Shown here: positions 45,522-49,524 of the stretch, piece by piece
Layout of the letters: every line of letters starts with the position of its first letter
Position numbering within the stretch: the stretch's first letter is position 1
Source of the DNA: Candidatus Bathyarchaeota archaeon
GTDB taxonomy: Archaea > Thermoproteota > Bathyarchaeia > TCS64
Reading direction: 5' to 3'
Assembly (NCBI GenBank): GCA_014730055.1
Contig: WJIV01000058.1
Location: 1-49,524 of the forward strand
DNA length: 49,524 nucleotides
Position numbers and translations under genes: made by a program
The notes under the pieces: generated by a model
Told to the model about the DNA's origin: nothing
What the model saw: the letters and a program-made list of their open reading frames with translations, nothing else
The model's database searches: none

Positions 45522-46775
45522 TTGAGTACTATTTCCGAGAAAATATTAGCGAGTCATTCAAGTTTGGAGAATACTAAACCAGGAGAAATTGTGAAATCAA
45601 GTATTGATTTTGCTATGATGCCCGCCCTAACAGCCGCATTATCTTTTCAAGCAATGTATGACATGGGTATAGATAGAGTCTGGGATCCTGAGAAAGTTAC
45701 TATACTACTTGACCATATAGCTCCGGCCACAAGTATTACAAATGCAAGTCTCCACAAACAATGTAGAGAATTTTCGAGATTACAGAACCTCAAATATTTC
45801 TATGATATAAACTCTGGAGTCTGTCATCAAGTAATTCCTGAAAAAGGTCATGTTTTCCCTGGAATGATACTGGTTGGAGCGGATAGTCATACTTGTACAC
45901 ATGGTGCTTTTGGGGCATTTGCTACTGGAATTGGGAGTACAGACATGGGTGCAGCCATAGGTACAGGTAAGCTATGGTTTAAGGTCCCCGAGACGATAAA
46001 AATTAATGTAAAAGGAAAATTACAGCAAAAAGTGATGTCTAAGGACGTAATTCTTAAAGCAGCTAAGATTATAGGTGCTGATGGTGCAACATATTGTTCC
46101 TTAGAATTTACAGGTAAAGCAGTTGAGAGTATGAGTATTGGCTCTCGTATGACTTTATGCAATATGGCTATTGAGCTAGGTGCAAAAACGGGAATATGTG
46201 AACCTGATATTAAAACTAAGGAATTTCTAAAAGAAAGAATAAAACGAGAATATAACCCTATATTCGCCGATAAAGACGCTATATACAAAGATACCGTTTA
46301 TATTGATGCAGATAAGCTTGAACCTCAGGTAGCCTGTCCTCATTCAGTGGATAATGTTAAACCTATATCAGAGGTTGAGGGGACTAAAATTAATCAAGTG
46401 TTCATAGGTTCATGTACGAATGGAAGACTTGAAGACCTTCAGATGGCTGCTGAGATTCTAAAATATAGAAATATAAATCAAAATGTACGTTTGATTGCAA
46501 CCCCCGCCAGCTATGAGGTTTATGAAGAAGCAAATAAACAAGGTATAATCAAGGTATTAATGGATTCTGGAGCTGTAGTATGTAACCCAAGTTGTAGCGT
46601 ATGTTTTGGTGGTCATCATGGTATATTAGCTCCGGGTGAGGTAAGTCTTAGCACAAGTAATCGTAATTTTAGAGGAAGACAAGGGAGTACAGAAGCGTAT
46701 GTATATCTAAGTAGTCCAGCAACAGCTGCAGCAAGTGCAATTGAAGGTATGATAACTGATCCAAGGGAGTTCTAA
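45522..46775 (+). CDS. leuC: 3-isopropylmalate dehydratase large subunit
   Basis: A 417-residue aconitase-family subunit of the archaeal short type. The 4Fe-4S ligands are in IGSCTNGRLED and NPSCSVCFGG. VGADSHTCTHGAFGAFATG is the other core motif. It isomerises 2- to 3-isopropylmalate with LeuD. A homoaconitase or methylmalate role cannot be excluded. The start is TTG 45522, two bases after the leuA stop, because no other usual start lies before the conserved region. Confidence 0.93.
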   Translation: MSTISEKILASHSSLENTKPGEIVKSSIDFAMMPALTAALSFQAMYDMGIDRVWDPEKVTILLDHIAPATSITNASLHKQCREFSRLQNLKYFYDINSGVCHQVIPEKGHVFPGMILVGADSHTCTHGAFGAFATGIGSTDMGAAIGTGKLWFKVPETIKINVKGKLQQKVMSKDVILKAAKIIGADGATYCSLEFTGKAVESMSIGSRMTLCNMAIELGAKTGICEPDIKTKEFLKERIKREYNPIFADKDAIYKDTVYIDADKLEPQVACPHSVDNVKPISEVEGTKINQVFIGSCTNGRLEDLQMAAEILKYRNINQNVRLIATPASYEVYEEANKQGIIKVLMDSGAVVCNPSCSVCFGGHHGILAPGEVSLSTSNRNFRGRQGSTEAYVYLSSPATAAASAIEGMITDPREF

Positions 46776-46778
46776 AAA

Positions 46779-47270
46779 ATGATCAAAGGAAAAGCCTGGA
46801 ATTATGGAAATAATGTGAACACGGATTATATTTTGCCTGGAAAATACCTTGAACTAACTGATCCTCAAGAAATGGCTAATCATGCTATGGAGGGCCTAGA
46901 CAAGAGCTTTTCTAAAGAAGTAAACGAGGGGGATATTATTATTGGTGGAAGAAATTTTGGACTTGGTAGTAGCAGAGAGCACGCTCCATTAGCTTTAAAA
47001 TACGCTGGAGTAGGTGCTGTAATTGCAGAAAGTTTTGCTAGAATATTTTATAGGAATGCTATTAACATCGGATTGACAGTTCTAGAGTGTGAAAATATTC
47101 ATAGAAAGGTTGATACAGGAGATATTGTTGCAGTTAACACTGATGAAGGAATTTTAAAAATCAATAATCAAGAAATTATTAAATTCAAACCCATACCAAA
47201 CTTCATGAAAAGAATTCTTGAAGAAGGTGGCCTCAGAAATTACATTAAAAATTACAGAGAAGACTGGTAA
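46779..47270 (+). CDS. leuD: 3-isopropylmalate dehydratase small subunit
   Basis: A 163-residue swivel-domain partner of LeuC. It has [39 protein letters not shown] and [16 protein letters not shown], all family hallmarks. The substrate-loop motif is YLEL (residues 23-26). I recall YLVY and YLRT as the known isopropylmalate and homoaconitate types in Methanocaldococcus, so this does not assign the substrate. Start is ATG 46779, 3 bp after leuC. Confidence 0.93.
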   Translation: MIKGKAWNYGNNVNTDYILPGKYLELTDPQEMANHAMEGLDKSFSKEVNEGDIIIGGRNFGLGSSREHAPLALKYAGVGAVIAESFARIFYRNAINIGLTVLECENIHRKVDTGDIVAVNTDEGILKINNQEIIKFKPIPNFMKRILEEGGLRNYIKNYREDW

Positions 47271-47399
47271 AAGTTACTGATAAATTCACTAAAGAATCCG
47301 AAATAAATCCTTATTGAATTGAATCAAGATCCGAATTAAGAAAGTATTTTTAAGCTATAAAACAAGGATAATAATCGTCGGGGCGTGAAAGAATGACAG

Positions 47400-47885
47400 G
47401 TGAATATTTCCTCCGAACCTAAAAAAGAAATAGGTTATCCTAGTCCTGAATTCAGTAACATTCTCCAAAATATAAAAAGTATAAAGAGAGATATTTGCGA
47501 GTTCAGTCAAACAAAATCGAGAAATGACTATAATAAAATAATAAAAAGATTCGATCAACTTGAACAATCAATTCTAAGACACAGCAAACAGGTGAATAGA
47601 ATGGAAGAAGCTTTAATAACATCTGCTACTACAAAGTTAACACAAAAACAAAGAATCATCCTCAAATGGTTAATTTTGCAATATGATGGATCTGAAGTAT
47701 ACACTAATTTGATTAATAAAATATCAAAAGATTTGGATATACCCGAATCTACTGTTCGTTGGAACATGAGAGGATTACGCGAAGCAGATTTAATTGAAGC
47801 AGGGACAAAGGACAACAAAGGTATACCAGTTAGCTTGACCACTATGGGTCGGATTATGGCAAATTATACTGAGGCTATGGATTAA
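47400..47885 (+). CDS. Winged-helix DNA-binding protein with N-terminal coiled coil
   Basis: A 161-residue protein. Residues 20-75 form a charged helix suited to a coiled coil (RFDQLEQSILRHSKQVNRMEE). Residues 85-155 are a winged helix with LTQKQRIILKWLILQ, DIPESTVRWNMRGLREADLI and GIPVSLTTMGRIMA. A target is not known. The start is GTG 47400, because the frame is closed by TGA at 47394-47396. An out-of-frame ATG at 47393 would make only nine codons. Confidence 0.75.
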   Translation: MNISSEPKKEIGYPSPEFSNILQNIKSIKRDICEFSQTKSRNDYNKIIKRFDQLEQSILRHSKQVNRMEEALITSATTKLTQKQRIILKWLILQYDGSEVYTNLINKISKDLDIPESTVRWNMRGLREADLIEAGTKDNKGIPVSLTTMGRIMANYTEAMD

Positions 47886-48003
47886 TTATAAGAATTTTAT
47901 TTTTCTTTAAAATATTCTAATATTTTTTATTTTTATATATTTGTAGATTAAAATAACTAAGAAACACATTTAAACTATTAATTGCACCTGCATGTGAGGT
48001 ACA

Positions 48004-48246
48004 ATGAGTATCGAAGCCTACATAATGATGAACCTAAAATCCGGTTCAGAAGACGAAGTGTGTGAAGCACTCACAGAATACCCAGAAGTAAAGGAGGTCG
48101 CTGTCATTTACGGGGAGTATGACGCACTTATCAAAGTAAAGACGGAGAATATGAAATCCTTAGATACTTTCATTATTGAGAAACTGAGGTCAATACCAAA
48201 CATATTCCTTACGGCTACGATGCTTATCGCAAAACAATACAAGTAG
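48004..48246 (+). CDS. Stand-alone Lrp/AsnC ligand-binding (RAM) domain
   Basis: An 80-residue protein with only the RAM/AsnC effector domain: AYIMMNLKSGSEDEVCEAL, VIYGEYDALIKVKTENM and ATMLIAKQYK. There is no helix-turn-helix. Such single-domain proteins bind amino acids and may modulate full-length Lrp proteins by mixing in the ring. A TATA-like TTTAAACTA lies near 47968 and GTGAGG precedes the ATG. It sits upstream of tRNA-Asp. Confidence 0.88.
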   Translation: MSIEAYIMMNLKSGSEDEVCEALTEYPEVKEVAVIYGEYDALIKVKTENMKSLDTFIIEKLRSIPNIFLTATMLIAKQYK

Positions 48247-48296
48247 CCTCAAACACAAACTTTATTACCCATTGAGTAACCCTATGCTTCTACTCT

Positions 48297-48375
48297 GCCC
48301 TGGTAGTATAGTCAGGCCCAGTATGTTCGGCTGTCACCCGAACGATCCCGGGTTCGAATCCCGGCCAGGGCGCCA
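48297..48375 (+). tRNA. tRNA-Asp (anticodon GUC), CCA encoded
   Basis: Full cloverleaf. The acceptor GCCCTGG (48297-48303) pairs with CCAGGGC (48365-48371). The anticodon arm is TTCGG CTGTCAC CCGAA with anticodon GUC. The T arm is CCGGGTTCGAATCCCGG. Discriminator G is followed by genomic CCA (48373-48375). A T/A-rich box near 48259-48266 may be its promoter. AATATTTT follows. Confidence 0.97.
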
Positions 48376-48422
48376 ATATTTTACATTATAATCTACAAAA
48401 ACATAATGACTTTTAGGGATGG

Positions 48423-48430
48423 TTTATATA
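48423..48430 (+). promoter_or_regulatory. TATA box for psmA
   Basis: TTTATATA lies about 55 bases before the psmA ATG. A start near 48452 would leave a leader containing GGAG and AAAGGA, which can act as ribosome sites. Confidence 0.55.
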
Positions 48431-48479
48431 AGTAGGATAAATAGAGCAGGAAGATAAAGAGGAGTGAAAGGATTTGTTT

Positions 48480-49178
48480 ATGCCTAGAGCCTATGATAGG
48501 GCCATTACGATATTTTCGCCCGAAGGAAGATTATACCAAGTTGAGTACGCCTTAGAACTCGTTAAAAGGGGGGCACCTGTTGTTGGAGTATCGTGCCCTG
48601 AAGGAGTTGTTTTGGCAGCGAATGAGACACCTGAAAGTGAACTTGAAGACCCAGAATATTTCAGAAAAATATTCCAACTTGATGATCATGTGGCTTCAGC
48701 AATAGCAGGTCTGAGTAGCGATGCAAGAGTTCTGATTGAACAAGCAAGAGTCTTCTGCCAGAGTAACAAATTACTATATGACGAGGCGGTTGATGTTGAG
48801 ACCTTAGCGAGAAGAATAGGAGATATGGCGCAAGTTTATACTCAGCACGCAGGTGTTAGACCTTTTGGAGTTAGTATGATAATTGCCGGTATCGATATCG
48901 AAGGAGCAAGAATTTTCACAACCGATCCTAGTGGAGCTTATAGAGGATTTAAAGCAACAGCTGTGGGTAGAAGAAATGATGAGGCAAACAAATTATTAGA
49001 AGAAAAATACACGGATGGATTATCTATTGAAGAATCTATAAAGTTAGCAATAGATGCTATAAAAGCAGCATCAGATAGTCAGGTTGCCCCTCAAACAGTA
49101 AAAGTAGCAATAATTAGAACAGAGAATAAAATATTCAAGAGGTTAGCAGAAGACGAAGTGTCAAAGCACTTCAATTAA
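48480..49178 (+). CDS. psmA: Proteasome alpha subunit
   Basis: A 232-residue subunit that forms the outer rings and gate of the 20S proteasome. It has the alpha-type N-terminal gate and helix H0 region AYDRAITIFSPEGRLYQVEYALE, then KRGAPVVGV and ATAVGRRNDEANKLLEEKY. It has no active-site Thr, as expected. I chose ATG 48480. A TTG at 48474 would add two residues. It is followed after 15 bp by SBDS, the start of the archaeal proteasome-exosome gene order. Confidence 0.97.
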   Translation: MPRAYDRAITIFSPEGRLYQVEYALELVKRGAPVVGVSCPEGVVLAANETPESELEDPEYFRKIFQLDDHVASAIAGLSSDARVLIEQARVFCQSNKLLYDEAVDVETLARRIGDMAQVYTQHAGVRPFGVSMIIAGIDIEGARIFTTDPSGAYRGFKATAVGRRNDEANKLLEEKYTDGLSIEESIKLAIDAIKAASDSQVAPQTVKVAIIRTENKIFKRLAEDEVSKHFN

Positions 49179-49193
49179 AGAAGGAACCTACAC

Positions 49194-49524
49194 ATGAGTA
49201 GAGAGTACACCTTAGTAAGACATCAAGTGGAAAACGAGAAATTTGAGATCCTGGTTGATCCAGATAAGGGTTTAGAGTATAAACGGGGAATATTAGGAAA
49301 TGTTTCCAACGCTCTAATTATAGATACAATATTCATTGATGCTAGTAAAGGGGAAAAAGCAAGTGGCGAAAAACTCGAAAAAGTGTATGGAACAAGCGAT
49401 CCTTTAGAAATCGCGGCGATAATGTTTGAGAAAGGAACTTTTCAGCTTACTGCACAACAACGTAAAGAGATGCAAGAGCAGAAAAGAAGACAAGTAATTA
49501 ATATAATTGCCAGAACTTATGTTG
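49194..49524 (+). CDS. sbds: Ribosome maturation protein SDO1/SBDS homologue, cut by window edge
   Basis: The first 110 codons of an SBDS-family protein, from ATG 49194. It begins with the FYSH domain: TLVRHQVENEKFEILVDPDK, then NVSNALIIDTIF and FEKGTFQLTAQQRKEMQEQ, continuing past the window. SBDS releases the anti-association factor (eIF6) from the large subunit. In many archaea rrp4, rrp41 and rrp42 follow, so exosome genes are likely just outside. Confidence 0.95.
   Translation, partial: MSREYTLVRHQVENEKFEILVDPDKGLEYKRGILGNVSNALIIDTIFIDASKGEKASGEKLEKVYGTSDPLEIAAIMFEKGTFQLTAQQRKEMQEQKRRQVINIIARTYV

Noticed and set aside
47393..47422. Nine-codon upstream frame from ATG 47393
   Set aside because: Too short to support as a gene. 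It overlaps the GTG start of the winged-helix gene out of frame.
1..49524. CRISPR arrays, insertion sequences, integrases, attachment sites or replication origin
   Set aside because: No regularly spaced repeats, transposase-like frames or origin-type repeats next to Cdc6/Orc1 were seen.

Overview
The window is a gene-dense, AT-rich piece of an archaeal chromosome. The archaeal assignment rests on several independent genes: an aEF-2 with an intact diphthamide loop, RNA polymerase subunit K, prefoldin beta, a proteasome alpha subunit followed directly by an SBDS homologue, a TrmI-type tRNA methyltransferase, a PhoU-like regulator with an AbrB-like head, and a 6-phospho-3-hexuloisomerase. Many genes start with TTG or GTG, and TATA-like boxes lie about 25 bases before several starts, which suggests some leaderless mRNAs. 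I cannot fix the phylum. An Asgard or other mesophilic uncultured lineage is possible, but no lineage-specific marker is present. No insertion sequence, integrase, CRISPR array or rRNA was seen.

Layout. 1-10.9 kb is almost all on the minus strand: glycerate 2-kinase (cut by the window edge), EF-2, an odd M20-fold protein, hexuloisomerase, PhoU-like regulator, an ECF transporter core (EcfT plus a fused two-domain EcfA), a DHH phosphoesterase and prefoldin beta. 11-19.7 kb holds acyl-CoA dehydrogenase, a saccharopine-dehydrogenase-like protein, rpoK with a small coupled membrane protein, an FAH-family enzyme, a hotdog thioesterase, a winged-helix regulator, DUF167, a metallo-beta-lactamase-fold hydrolase, DUF1805, a canonical M20 peptidase and a ferredoxin-tailed aldo/keto reductase. 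19.7-25.3 kb holds indolepyruvate:ferredoxin oxidoreductase (iorAB), an amidohydrolase and an amidinotransferase-fold enzyme. 25.3-27.8 kb is a minus-strand operon: thiI, two unequal ThyX-family genes and a DUF5615 protein. 27.9-37.5 kb mixes Hsp20, a second MBL hydrolase, a 2-hydroxyacid dehydrogenase, purM, a GT-C type membrane protein, a CMD-family protein, trmI, a GC-rich structured intergenic element, an M42 aminopeptidase, a VTT/DedA protein and a GNAT-YoaP fusion. 37.5-41 kb holds tRNA-Ser(GCU), an YtcJ-like amidohydrolase, rpiA and a membrane-anchored coiled-coil protein. 41-44 kb is thiamine related: a HypE-like/ThiN fusion, a methyltransferase and a TPP riboswitch in front of thiT. 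44-47.3 kb is leuA-leuC-leuD. The end holds two small regulators, tRNA-Asp(GUC), psmA and the start of the SBDS gene.

How the genes fit together. Peptidases, IorAB, an acyl-CoA dehydrogenase, a thioesterase and an FAH enzyme suggest a heterotroph using peptides and amino acids. Hexuloisomerase plus RpiA is consistent with pentose supply through the reversed ribulose-monophosphate route. The thiamine transporter ThiT (S component) lies 36 kb from the shared EcfT/EcfA module it probably uses.

Most interesting points: (1) two overlapping ThyX-family genes that divide the conserved FAD/dUMP motifs between them, suggesting a two-subunit thymidylate synthase; (2) a structured GC-rich RNA candidate at 34481-34625; (3) a TPP riboswitch combined with a palindrome wrapped around the TATA box of thiT; (4) a HypE-like/ThiN fusion with a changed ThiN motif residue; (5) an M20-fold protein lacking the catalytic Glu pair; (6) a DHH gene with no ATG, GTG or TTG start.
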